From Ruminococcus sp. UBA7014 (lineage in GTDB: Bacteria; Bacillota; Clostridia; Oscillospirales; Ruminococcaceae), in assembly GCA_002449575.1 (NCBI GenBank), contig DJXC01000162.1, positions 1 to 16,196 on the forward strand: 16,196 nt of DNA, in the 5' to 3' direction. The translations under genes and the position numbers were made by a program. Below the pieces are notes generated by a model that saw only the letters and a program-made list of their open reading frames with translations, searched no databases and had not been told where the DNA came from. Of the stretch, positions 8,004 to 15,204 are shown piece after piece (the stretch's first letter is position 1; every line of letters starts with the position of its first letter).

Positions 8004-9137
8004 ATGCCAGTTGCAGATAAAAAATATACAGAAAAAATGAGCGAATTAAAATCCGTGATTCAGGAACTTAGTGATGCTGCCGGTCAGCTTATGATACAGA
8101 ATGAACTGAAACAGAAAGAACTTGAAACACTCAAAAGAGAATATGATTCCAAAGTATACAAGCTCGAAACACAACTGAAAGAAGAAAGAGAAAAATTTGC
8201 CCTTGAAAAATCAAATTTCAAGGCAGAGACACTTTCTTATAAGCAGGATGTTGCTGCATTCCGTACTCTCGCTGAAACGCTGAAAGAAGAAAAAGACCGG
8301 TACAAGAAAAAAAAAGAAGACTTGCAGAAAAGAGACGAAGAAAGCAGGCAAAAGCTCGAAGAAAATCTCAGAAAGGAAGCTGAACTTCTGGCAAGAGAAG
8401 AACAGCTTGCTTCCGGTCAGGACGGGCTGAACGAGAAAATTGCAGAACTCGAAGCAAGTCTGAAACATGAGAAAGAATATAATCGTAAGCTGAAACAGGA
8501 TTTAAGTCAGGAAAAAACAGCACAAAATGCAAAAAATTCGGAATTTCAGAGCCGGATTAAAGAACTGACAGAACAGAATGCCCAGCTTGCCCAAACAGAA
8601 AATCAGTCTGCTGAAACAGAAGCACTTAAAAAACAGGTGGAAGACCTGACTGCACAAAATGCTCAGAATGAAGAGGACTTTAAAAAGCAGATTCAGGAAT
8701 TATCCGCACAGAGTGCCAATGCAACAGAAGCACTTAAAAAACAGGTGGAAGACCTGACTGCACAGAATGCTCAGAATGAAGAGGACTTTAAAAAGCAGAT
8801 TCAGGAATTGTCTGCACAAAGTGCCAGTATGATAGAAGAACTGAAAAATCAGGTAAAAGAACTGACTGTTCAAAATGCACAGCTGACAACACAGCAGTCT
8901 GACTCTGCTGTCAGTGAACAGGAAGTAACTGCCCTGAAACAACAGCTTGAAGCCGTGGTACAAGAGCGTGACACGCTTCACAGCAGACTGGAATATCTCT
9001 ATACAGCATCTTTAAATGATACCGAAAAACAGGCAGCGGAAAATGCTGCCAAAAAAGAAGAAGAAACAGTTTTCACTGAAGAAGCAGAAACACCAGAAAA
9101 TATGGAAACACCAGAATTAGTAGGTGCTTCTGCCTGA
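8004..9137 (+). CDS. Long coiled-coil protein with internal tandem repeat, function unknown
   Basis: This 377-aa protein is nearly all Glu/Lys/Gln/Ala/Leu with heptad periodicity from residue 10 to about 335, followed by an acidic, probably flexible tail rich in Glu, Thr and Pro. There is no signal peptide or membrane segment, so it is probably cytoplasmic. Residues about 205-276 hold two near-identical 36-aa repeats (TEALKKQVEDLTAQNAQNEE type), and a more diverged copy follows. Start at ATG 8004, with GAGGT at 7992-7996. It is co-transcribed with the 58-aa coiled-coil gene upstream. A structural or scaffolding role is inferred only from the fold; coiled coils of this sort give misleading similarity hits to SMC, myosin and M proteins. 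Confidence 0.85.
   Translation: MPVADKKYTEKMSELKSVIQELSDAAGQLMIQNELKQKELETLKREYDSKVYKLETQLKEEREKFALEKSNFKAETLSYKQDVAAFRTLAETLKEEKDRYKKKKEDLQKRDEESRQKLEENLRKEAELLAREEQLASGQDGLNEKIAELEASLKHEKEYNRKLKQDLSQEKTAQNAKNSEFQSRIKELTEQNAQLAQTENQSAETEALKKQVEDLTAQNAQNEEDFKKQIQELSAQSANATEALKKQVEDLTAQNAQNEEDFKKQIQELSAQSASMIEELKNQVKELTVQNAQLTTQQSDSAVSEQEVTALKQQLEAVVQERDTLHSRLEYLYTASLNDTEKQAAENAAKKEEETVFTEEAETPENMETPELVGASA
8616..8831 (+). repeat. 108-bp in-frame tandem duplication (two copies)
   Basis: Copy 1 starts at 8616 and copy 2 at 8724. The two 108-bp units (36 codons) differ at only a few positions, indicating a recent duplication inside the coiled-coil gene. The 36-aa period is one residue over five heptads, so the coiled-coil register shifts or skips at each unit. 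Confidence 0.9.
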
Positions 9138-9145
9138 ACAAACTG

Positions 9146-9172
9146 ACTGCCGCAAAAATGCGGCAGTTCTTG
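9146..9172. terminator. Hairpin terminator between convergent genes
   Basis: A 9-bp stem, ACTGCCGCA (9146-9154) with TGCGGCAGT (9159-9167), is followed on the plus strand by an imperfect T-rich tract. It lies between the end of the coiled-coil gene and the converging WYL regulator stop. The plus-strand role is better supported than the minus-strand one. Confidence 0.75.
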
Positions 9173-9173
9173 T

Positions 9174-10136
9174 TTATTTGTATAGGCTGGCAACCCCGGC
9201 AATTTTTTCAGCAAATTCCTGTCGTACATGTTCCGGAGAAAGAATTTCCATATCCTGTCCGTATTTCATCACCCATCTGTAAAAACCATGACCAATGCCA
9301 ATTTTGGCACGAATCAGAACAGTGCCGGGAGTGGCATCATTCAGGACAGTGGCATATCTGCCGAATTGTTCCAGCATATCATCCAGCAGAAAGCGTTTAA
9401 TGCGCAGCGTTACATACACAAATTCATCCGGTTCAAAAATATCCAGCACCACACCGTCCGGACGGGGAATCACAGTACCTGACTGTGTCACTTCTCCGGC
9501 AGTAATGCGTTTCATGCGGTCAATACGATATGTGCGGATATTCTGATTTTTTTCGTCAAGACATTTAAGATAGAAACGTTCGTTGAAATAGATAACTTTA
9601 CAGGGCAGCATATCACGCCGTTTGCTGTAATAATTTATTTGTTTATGAGTGTCATACTTGCCGTACTCAAAGTTGATTTTCCGTTTCTGGGAGATAATTC
9701 TGTGAACTTTCTCCAGATTTTCAAGAAGATTCAGAGAGGGTGATGCCTGACTGTTAAGGGCTATCCGGCTGATAAGCTGATGCACTTCTTCGGAAGAGCA
9801 TAATCCCTCAAATTTTTTGATTAATTTTTGTTTCTGACCATCTGACAGAAATTTATTGATGCTGACAGAATCAACTATAAAACGGATTTCGTTAAAAGTA
9901 AAACCTTTCCGGACAAGATAATATTCTGCTGTATTATGCGCCCCACGGCTGACCTGAATATCATGTCCGGTCATTTGCAGACGGTTAATATCCCGCCGGA
10001 TAGTGAGAGGGGAAACCTCGCCCAGATTAGTCTGACTGGTGAGAAACTTCTGAATGTCACGGACAGTCACTTTCTTTTTTTCATCTGTCTGATTAGTAAG
10101 ATATTCGAGAATATAAATAATTCTTTCATGTTCCAT
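9174..10136 (-). CDS. WYL-domain transcriptional regulator
   Basis: The protein has 320 aa. An N-terminal winged HTH (about 1-80, with VTVRDIQKFL and SPLTIRRDINRL) is followed by a WYL domain. The usual Trp-Tyr-Leu reads RFYLKC, with the RTYRIDRMKRI motif after it. The C-terminal WCX extension includes YVTLRIKRFLLDDML and ends near the protein terminus. WYL regulators bind DNA as dimers and sense ligands, sometimes nucleic-acid-like molecules, through the WYL pocket; some control defence or DNA-repair genes. Start chosen at ATG 10136-10134 because AGGAGG sits 7 nt upstream; a further 26 upstream in-frame codons are not supported. It is divergent from the LRR gene at 10306, and the shared intergenic region carries palindromes that could be its operator. 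Confidence 0.9.
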   Translation of the reverse strand: MEHERIIYILEYLTNQTDEKKKVTVRDIQKFLTSQTNLGEVSPLTIRRDINRLQMTGHDIQVSRGAHNTAEYYLVRKGFTFNEIRFIVDSVSINKFLSDGQKQKLIKKFEGLCSSEEVHQLISRIALNSQASPSLNLLENLEKVHRIISQKRKINFEYGKYDTHKQINYYSKRRDMLPCKVIYFNERFYLKCLDEKNQNIRTYRIDRMKRITAGEVTQSGTVIPRPDGVVLDIFEPDEFVYVTLRIKRFLLDDMLEQFGRYATVLNDATPGTVLIRAKIGIGHGFYRWVMKYGQDMEILSPEHVRQEFAEKIAGVASLYK

Positions 10137-10198
10137 AATGAAACCTCCTGTATCAAAAAAATTAAAAAAATTTCCAGTTGTGCAATTTTTGAACATCT

Positions 10199-10224
10199 GA
10201 TATGTTATAATCATATCATGATAT
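10199..10224. promoter_or_regulatory. Palindromic operator candidates overlapping an extended -10 promoter
   Basis: GATATG (10199-10204) and CATATC (10212-10217) form a perfect inverted repeat with 7-bp spacing. ATATCATGATAT (10213-10224) is a perfect 12-bp palindrome overlapping it. TATAAT (10206-10211), with TGT just before it, forms an extended -10 for the plus-strand LRR gene; no good -35 is seen. A repressor bound here would block that promoter and could also control the divergent WYL gene. Confidence 0.55.
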
Positions 10225-10244
10225 AGTTAAAATAAAGAAATCCG

Positions 10245-10276
10245 GTTCTGCTGTCTGTGGGGACAGGCGGCAGAAC
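10245..10276 (+). promoter_or_regulatory. Leader hairpin upstream of the LRR gene
   Basis: GTTCTGC (10245-10251) pairs with GCAGAAC (10270-10276). The pairing continues as TGTC/GACA inward, with a 4-nt bulge on the 3' side. A downstream GAACC could instead pair with GGTTC at 10244-10248. It is not a terminator, because no T-run follows. Confidence 0.45.
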
Positions 10277-10305
10277 TCACTGAACCTGAAAAGAGTGATT
10301 GTCTA

Positions 10306-11115
10306 ATGAGTATTACATATAGCGAATCCGGAAAAGTCCTGATAAAATGCAGTTACGATGAAGAATCTGTGATTGTTCCGGAAGGTGTGACACAGATAAA
10401 GAAATGTGCTTTTCTAAACTGTATAAAATTGAAAGAAGTCGTTTTGCCGGAAAGTATCAGAACAATCGGCAGTTCTGCTTTTGCAAGCTGTATCTCTTTA
10501 AAAAAGATAGTGATTCCTTCTGGTGTGAAAAAAATATGCAGACATACATTTGACAAATGCAAACTTCTGGAAGAAGTCATTCTTCCGGAAGGGCTTGAAA
10601 AAATCAGTGACTGTGCATTGAGCCACTGTGAATCTCTGGAAAGAATCACATTTCCGGACAGTCTGAAAAGTGCAGATTCTTACATTTTCAGCGGATGCAA
10701 AAATCTGAAGGAAATCAGATTCCGGAATATCAATATTCACATTAATATTGATACAGAGCTGATTTATTTTGAACGTGTGATAAATTTTATCAGATACCGC
10801 CCGCTGCTTAGAGAAAATATTGTCGCTTCTGTCAAATATGATATTCTCTGGCAGATGCTGTTCCAAAATCCGGAAGATAAAAAATTAAAAGACTATATCC
10901 GGCAGTATTTTTCTAAAATTTTCCTGAATCTGCTTGACAGAGATGATTCTGTTTCTGTCCAGAAAGTTCTTGATGATTATGATTTTATCACAAAAAATAA
11001 TATTGACAAATTTATCAGATATTCTATTGATAACCAGAAACTCCAGTGTCAGCTTTTATTGATGAATTATAAATCTTCACAGAACTGGCAGAAACAAAAG
11101 AATCTGTTTTTGTAA
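10306..11115 (+). CDS. BspA-type leucine-rich-repeat protein (LRR_5), cytoplasmic
   Basis: The protein has 269 aa. Residues about 20-140 contain five 23-residue LRR_5 repeats of the form [IV]xxPxxLxxIxxxAFxxCxxLKE, for example VVLPESIRTIGSSAFASC. The C-terminal half is alpha-helical, without recognisable repeats. No signal peptide is present, so unlike secreted BspA proteins it should stay in the cytoplasm; a protein-protein interaction role is inferred. The start at ATG 10306 has only a weak ribosome site (GAGTG at 10293-10297). It is transcribed away from the WYL regulator, from an extended -10 promoter about 90 nt upstream. No terminator separates it from the hydrolase gene, which has its own promoter. 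Confidence 0.85.
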   Translation: MSITYSESGKVLIKCSYDEESVIVPEGVTQIKKCAFLNCIKLKEVVLPESIRTIGSSAFASCISLKKIVIPSGVKKICRHTFDKCKLLEEVILPEGLEKISDCALSHCESLERITFPDSLKSADSYIFSGCKNLKEIRFRNINIHINIDTELIYFERVINFIRYRPLLRENIVASVKYDILWQMLFQNPEDKKLKDYIRQYFSKIFLNLLDRDDSVSVQKVLDDYDFITKNNIDKFIRYSIDNQKLQCQLLLMNYKSSQNWQKQKNLFL

Positions 11116-11131
11116 TCCAAGTTCACAGGGC

Positions 11132-11160
11132 TTGCAATTTTTCCGGATTTGTGATATGAT
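11132..11160 (+). promoter_or_regulatory. Sigma-A promoter of the hydrolase gene
   Basis: TTGCAA (11132-11137), 17-bp spacer, TATGAT (11155-11160). It directs a leader of about 30 nt to the ATG at 11195. Confidence 0.75.
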
Positions 11161-11194
11161 GATAATAGCATCATATCGAATAAAGGAGAAATTT

Positions 11195-12115
11195 ATGAAA
11201 AAAATATATTTTAGTCCGGAACATGACGGATTTTACGGTGCATACTATCTGAATAAAAAGCATACCAATAAAGCTTTCATTATTATGCTTGGTGATGATA
11301 TTGATGATACATTAGTGAAAGCCGCTGTAAAGTGGCTGCATTCTCTGGGGTGTCATGTCATGGCATTAGCACCTGCCAGAAAAGATTATGGACATCACAG
11401 CTATCCGGTTGAGCGGATTGAATATGCTGTGAACTGGCTGAAATCACATGGCAATGCAAAAATTGGTATTTGTGGTGCATCCACAACAGGAATGCTGGCA
11501 TTAGCAGCAGCCTCCTATCTTCCGGATATTCGGCTGACATTAGCATTCAGTCCGTGTGATTTTGTTATGGAAGGTTTCTATCGTGATGGTCTGGACGGAG
11601 TCCGGGAACGTCCGGGAGATTATGAATCCAGTCTCAGTTACAGAGGAGAACAGCTTCCTTTTCTGCCGTATGCCTACCGGCATCCGGAATACTGGCAGAA
11701 GATTCAGGAAGAATCCAAGCGGCGTCATGATATGATTGCAAGCCGTGATTTATTCGATGAATCGGAACGGCTTCACCCATTACAGGAAGAAGAAAAAATC
11801 AAGGTTGAAAATATCTGTGGCAGACTTGTCTTAATCGGTGCGGAAGATGATTCTCTCTGGGATACCTGCAAATATATCCGCAGAATTGACGAAAGATTAA
11901 AGTCAAAACCTCATAAGTGCAAATACAGAACAATGCTTTATGAACATGGTTCACATTTTTGCTTTCCGCAGTCGATGATAACAAGCGTTCTGCCGATAGG
12001 TTCGGGATTAGCATTAGCCTGCTGTTTTGAATCACTCCGGGATTTTCCGATAGAATCCAGACAAATGCGTGAAGATTTGGATAAAAAATTATCTTACTTA
12101 ATCTACAAATGGTAA
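11195..12115 (+). CDS. Alpha/beta hydrolase, BAAT C-terminal / acyl-CoA thioester hydrolase family
   Basis: The 306-aa protein has an alpha/beta hydrolase layout with a complete likely triad: nucleophile Ser96 in GASTTG (94-99), acid Asp218 or Asp219 in GAEDDSLWD, and His254 in HGSHF. The order of motifs and the segment between nucleophile and acid resemble the bacterial BAAT_C group (PF08840-like), named after bile acid-CoA:amino acid N-acyltransferase and acyl-CoA thioesterases. In the human BAAT enzyme the nucleophile is Cys; here it is Ser, which favours hydrolysis, though the substrate is unknown. No signal peptide is seen. Start at ATG 11195, with AAAGGAG at 11182-11188; an upstream in-frame ATG at 11132 falls within the promoter. 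The 3' end overlaps the convergent LRR gene by 18 bp. Confidence 0.85.
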   Translation: MKKIYFSPEHDGFYGAYYLNKKHTNKAFIIMLGDDIDDTLVKAAVKWLHSLGCHVMALAPARKDYGHHSYPVERIEYAVNWLKSHGNAKIGICGASTTGMLALAAASYLPDIRLTLAFSPCDFVMEGFYRDGLDGVRERPGDYESSLSYRGEQLPFLPYAYRHPEYWQKIQEESKRRHDMIASRDLFDESERLHPLQEEEKIKVENICGRLVLIGAEDDSLWDTCKYIRRIDERLKSKPHKCKYRTMLYEHGSHFCFPQSMITSVLPIGSGLALACCFESLRDFPIESRQMREDLDKKLSYLIYKW

Positions 12116-13783
12116 GCTTTTGAAATATTCCAGATATTCGGGATAATCTTCACTGACTTCTGTAAAGAGTTGTTGAGCCTGTTCTTTATGCTTTTCAAGA
12201 TAATGCAGAAAGGAATCTGTGTTGACATCAATCTTTCTTTTCTTACTCCGGAGTGCATCCACGGCGATAAAAATTCGCTGACGGGTATGCACTCCGGAAG
12301 TGTTTTTTGTCATCGCATCAAGAATCACCTGACTGTCAAAAAAATGTTCTTTATCCGGATTCTGCCGGAATGCCTGCAATAGTGAACTATGCGCATATAC
12401 GCCGATTACATCCGAACAGGGAATATATTTCACAATCTCCTGATTGCCCTCATACCAGACAACTTTATGCAGATGATAGCAGCCTGTTCCGAAAATCGTT
12501 TGTTCTGATGCATAAAATGATAAAGCAAGTATCAGTTCATGCAAATTGCGAGTGCGGAAAGCTTCTGCTTCAATCTGATATAAGATACCTTTCCGTTCAG
12601 ATTGCAGTGTTGTTTTTTGGCTCATGTGATATCCTATATTTTGCCATGTGATAGAATGCCCCACCGGAAATAGGATAACAGCTTCTTCCGCTGTTCCGAC
12701 CTGTTTGATATGACAGAAAATTTCTTTCCGTTCGTTTTTCGTTCCATGATAAGCATTAACAAAATAAGGAAGTGTCAGCGGTTGCTGATATTTCGGCGGA
12801 AAATAAAAATATAAAAGAATCTGCCGTTTGATATTATCAAAACTGTGAAAGAAAGCAATACTGCCTTTTACCTGATGCATAGAGAGCGAAATCCATGCAT
12901 GATTCTCATAAAAAGCATTTTTTCCGAATATTAGCCATGAACATTCCGGAACGGTGATTTCCTTGGATTTCTGACCGACTAACAGAACATACAGACCCTT
13001 GTAATTTTTTCCGGATTGTTGAAGAATATCGATATGATTTCCTATAATGAGTGTATGATTTTTTTCAAGTGGTGTAAACCGGAATGCTTCGCCATTATTG
13101 ACTCTCTGCTGAGATTTTTCAATGCTGAACGCTTCCAGACCTGAAAAAGAAAAGGCATTTTTTCCAAATTTCCAGCAGCTTAGAGGAAAATGTATATATT
13201 TCAGATTTTTGCAGCCGGCAAAGGCAGAATCACCAATCTGTTGCAGCGTTTTCGGAAGACGGATTTTTTTCAGATTTCGGCAGGCAGAGAAAGCCCGTTC
13301 CGGAAGGCTTTCCAGACCGTCAGCGAAGATACAGATTGCAATCTGACTTCTGCTGAATGCGGATTCATCGATTTTTCGGATAGTTGAGGGAATCAGGAGC
13401 TTCCTTAGAGTTTGATTTTGACAGAAAGCCTTTCTGCTGATTTCGTTTACTTTCAGATTATCAATATAAGCCGGAATAGTTAATTTTTTCGCATCTCCGT
13501 GATAGTTGGTAATTCTGACAGATTTTGATTTTTTCTGAAAAGAGAATCCTTGCTTGACAACTTCTTTGGAGGAGAGATGTATTTCCCGGATAACAGCAGA
13601 TTCCATTTTTCTGATTTCAGGAAGATAGACATCATCCGGCTGATAAATTTTTTTAACAGGCTTTTGCTTCAGGATTGGAATTTTTGCAGTTTCTGATTTT
13701 TTCTGTTGATAAGGAATCGGCTGAAATTTACTGTTATCCGGAGACAATCTGGAAAATAAATTTTTCAGGAAATCGAAGTTCAT
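12098..13783 (-). CDS. Large BspA-type leucine-rich-repeat protein, cytoplasmic
   Basis: The protein has 561 aa. A basic, proline/lysine-rich N-terminal stretch (about 1-65) is followed by LRR_5 repeats at about 95-225, such as LLIPSTIRKIDESAFSR and IRLPKTLQQIGDSAFAGC. A long unrecognised C-terminal region (about 240-561) follows. There is no signal peptide. Start at the ATG at 13783-13781, preceded by GAGGTGAT. It is translated from the same mRNA as the SDR gene upstream: the SDR stop is 9 nt before this start and lies next to its ribosome site, suggesting translational coupling. It shares the repeat type with the 269-aa LRR protein nearby but not the C-terminal domain. Confidence 0.82.
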   Translation of the reverse strand: MNFDFLKNLFSRLSPDNSKFQPIPYQQKKSETAKIPILKQKPVKKIYQPDDVYLPEIRKMESAVIREIHLSSKEVVKQGFSFQKKSKSVRITNYHGDAKKLTIPAYIDNLKVNEISRKAFCQNQTLRKLLIPSTIRKIDESAFSRSQIAICIFADGLESLPERAFSACRNLKKIRLPKTLQQIGDSAFAGCKNLKYIHFPLSCWKFGKNAFSFSGLEAFSIEKSQQRVNNGEAFRFTPLEKNHTLIIGNHIDILQQSGKNYKGLYVLLVGQKSKEITVPECSWLIFGKNAFYENHAWISLSMHQVKGSIAFFHSFDNIKRQILLYFYFPPKYQQPLTLPYFVNAYHGTKNERKEIFCHIKQVGTAEEAVILFPVGHSITWQNIGYHMSQKTTLQSERKGILYQIEAEAFRTRNLHELILALSFYASEQTIFGTGCYHLHKVVWYEGNQEIVKYIPCSDVIGVYAHSSLLQAFRQNPDKEHFFDSQVILDAMTKNTSGVHTRQRIFIAVDALRSKKRKIDVNTDSFLHYLEKHKEQAQQLFTEVSEDYPEYLEYFKSLPFVD

Positions 13784-13792
13784 GAAATCACC

Positions 13793-14818
13793 TCAATAGT
13801 CAATAATTTTATAGTCTTTGTAGAAATATCCGTAATCTTTAATTTTTTCAGTATCGTGCATATGCAGAATAATCGGATATAAAATTCTCACAGCACCATC
13901 ATCAAAGCTCAGATAAGGCTTGAACTCCTGACTGATTTTATAAGCTGATGGGAATTGATTGGAGACCCAGCCGGGGTCACAGGAGTAGACATAAATTTCA
14001 TCTTTGACGAAGTCAGAAGCGATAGAATGTGTCATCATGTTGAGAGAAGCTTTCGCCATATTGGTATGGACATGACGGGCTAATTTCTGTTTGGTGTTGA
14101 ATCTGCCCTCTACAGAGCTGACGTTAATCACAAATTTTCTGACAGAGTTATCATAAGCGAGACAGTGCCGGAGTCCATTTGTTAAGAGAAAAGGCGCAGT
14201 GACGTTGATAAGCTGAACTTCCAGAAGTTCCTGAGGAGAAATTTCTTCCGGTTTGCGCACCCATGAATTAGAAGTCGGGGTTTCGCTGTAATCGACAATT
14301 TGATTTTGCGGAATCAGTGATAATTCCATAGCATCACGGGGCGTTAGCTGCATAAGTTGATTATCATAAGGAAGAGAAAGTGTAGTTTCCTGCATTTCGA
14401 GTTGAGCATAATAATTATTGGATTTTTTGACAGTCTGGGCGGCATTATTGATGAGAATATCCAACTTGCCATTGCAGAGCGTTTCAATCTGGCTGATTAG
14501 CTCCTGAATACGGTCAACACGCATAAGGTCAAAGCCGATAAGAAAGAGCCTGTCTTTAAAGTCCTGATAATCGGGTTCTTTCTGATAGGTATTGAGAGCA
14601 GATTTTGGATAGCGAGTCACAGCGATAACAGATGCGCCCATTCTTAATAATCTTAATGCCGTTGCATAGCCAATTTTGATTCTTCCGCCGGTGATGACAG
14701 CAAATTTTCCGGACAAGTCACAGGATAATTTTCGCATGTCATCATTCATTTTTTGACAGGCAGGACAAATGCCGTAATCTTCGATATTACGCTGACGGCA
14801 GATTAAACAGATTCTCAT
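13793..14818 (-). CDS. Zinc-ribbon fused short-chain dehydrogenase/reductase-like protein lacking the catalytic Tyr
   Basis: The protein has 341 aa. The N-terminus has two CxxC pairs (Cys4, Cys7, Cys18, Cys21), a probable zinc ribbon. A Rossmann-fold SDR domain follows, with the nucleotide motif TGGRIKIG (43-50), Asp97, NNAA (124-127), Asn205 and NVSSVEG (Ser234/Ser235). The active-site position that reads YxxxK in classical SDRs reads TNMAK (Thr252 to Lys256), so Tyr is replaced by Thr. An insert of about 60 residues lies between NNAA and Asn205. It may bind NAD(P) without ordinary alcohol dehydrogenase chemistry. Start at the ATG at 14818-14816, with AAGGAG upstream at a longish 12-nt spacing. 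It is first in an operon with the 561-aa LRR gene and divergent from the tRNA-like array, whose promoter lies within about 20 bp of this start. Confidence 0.85.
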   Translation of the reverse strand: MRICLICRQRNIEDYGICPACQKMNDDMRKLSCDLSGKFAVITGGRIKIGYATALRLLRMGASVIAVTRYPKSALNTYQKEPDYQDFKDRLFLIGFDLMRVDRIQELISQIETLCNGKLDILINNAAQTVKKSNNYYAQLEMQETTLSLPYDNQLMQLTPRDAMELSLIPQNQIVDYSETPTSNSWVRKPEEISPQELLEVQLINVTAPFLLTNGLRHCLAYDNSVRKFVINVSSVEGRFNTKQKLARHVHTNMAKASLNMMTHSIASDFVKDEIYVYSCDPGWVSNQFPSAYKISQEFKPYLSFDDGAVRILYPIILHMHDTEKIKDYGYFYKDYKIIDY

Positions 14819-14834
14819 GATATAAAAACACTCC

Positions 14835-14863
14835 TTGACAAAAAGAATAAAATATGCTATGAT
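14835..14863 (+). promoter_or_regulatory. Consensus promoter of the tRNA / mini-cloverleaf array
   Basis: TTGACA (14835-14840), 17-bp spacer, TATGAT (14858-14863). Transcription should start near 14870, precisely at the first mini-cloverleaf, so the RNA begins with that element. No other promoter is seen inside the array, implying a single precursor transcript of about 1 kb. Confidence 0.88.
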
Positions 14864-14870
14864 TAACATA

Positions 14871-14924
14871 TCGGTAGTTTATATAAAATGCCTCACCATA
14901 GAGGAGAAACGGCATGCCGTCCGG
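14871..14924 (+). ncRNA. Mini-cloverleaf RNA element E1
   Basis: P1 UCGG (14871-14874) pairs with CCGG (14921-14924). UA follows, then GUUU (14877-14880) with AAAU (14886-14889). P2 is CCUC/GAGG (14891-14894/14901-14904) with an ACCAUA loop. AGAAA links to P3 CGGC/GCCG (14910-14913/14916-14919), then a single U. It starts at the predicted transcript 5' end. The 2-nt P3 loop is too tight, so the end of that stem probably opens. Confidence 0.72.
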
Positions 14925-14925
14925 T

Positions 14926-15000
14926 CGTCCAGTATAGTTCATCGGAAGAACAGCCGCCCTGCTAAGGCGGAAAACTGCGGTTCGACTCCGCATAGGGACG
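14926..15000 (+). tRNA. tRNA-like T1, anticodon GCU (Ser-type) without a long variable arm
   Basis: The D-stem is GTTC/GAAC, the anticodon stem CCGCC/GGCGG, the loop CTGCTAA (anticodon 14961-14963) and the T-arm TGCGG/CCGCA with TTCGACT. The acceptor stem is irregular: CGTCC pairs with GGACG, but the lower part has mismatches or a bulge. The variable region is only about 5 nt, while bacterial serine tRNAs have a long extra arm used by SerRS. No CCA is encoded. It may be a non-translational or diverged tRNA. Confidence 0.6.
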
Positions 15001-15009
15001 TAAAATTTG

Positions 15010-15063
15010 CTGGTAGTTTATGGAAAAACACTTTCTCCACAGGAAAGAGAAGCGAAAGCACGG
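15010..15063 (+). ncRNA. Mini-cloverleaf RNA element E2
   Basis: This is the least regular copy. P1 is CUG with CGG (15010-15012/15061-15063). UA follows, then GUUU/AAAC (15016-15019/15026-15029) and A. P2 is CUUUCU/GGAAAG (15031-15036/15042-15047) with a CCACA loop. AGAA links to P3, which is reduced to GC-GAAA-GC (15052-15059). Confidence 0.68.
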
Positions 15064-15065
15064 TT

Positions 15066-15138
15066 TGTAGAGTAGCTCAACTGGCAGAGCACCAGACCCT
15101 CAATCTGGGTGTTGGCGGTTCGACTCCGCCCTGTACAA
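15066..15138 (+). tRNA. tRNA-like T2, positional anticodon CUC (Glu) with C33
   Basis: The acceptor TGTAGAG/CTGTACA has one G-G mismatch. The D-stem is GCTC/GAGC, the anticodon stem CCAGA/TCTGG, the loop CCCTCAA and the T-arm GGCGG/CCGCC with TTCGACT. Position 33 is C instead of the near-universal U. Discriminator A is followed by CCA (15139-15141), the only unit with a CCA-like end. Confidence 0.65.
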
Positions 15139-15143
15139 CCATA

Positions 15144-15201
15144 CCGTTAGTTTATGAAAAACAGTATCACCACAGATACAGAAGCGGAGAAATCCGTCCG
15201 G
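15144..15201 (+). ncRNA. Mini-cloverleaf RNA element E3
   Basis: P1 is CCG/CGG (15144-15146/15199-15201). UA follows, then GUUU/AAAC (15150-15153/15159-15162) and A. P2 is GUAUC/GAUAC (15164-15168/15075+100 to 15179) with an ACCACA loop; the 3' strand is 15175-15179. AGAAG links to P3 CGGA/UCCG (15185-15188/15193-15196) with a GAAA tetraloop, then U. Confidence 0.75.
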
Positions 15202-15204
15202 CAG

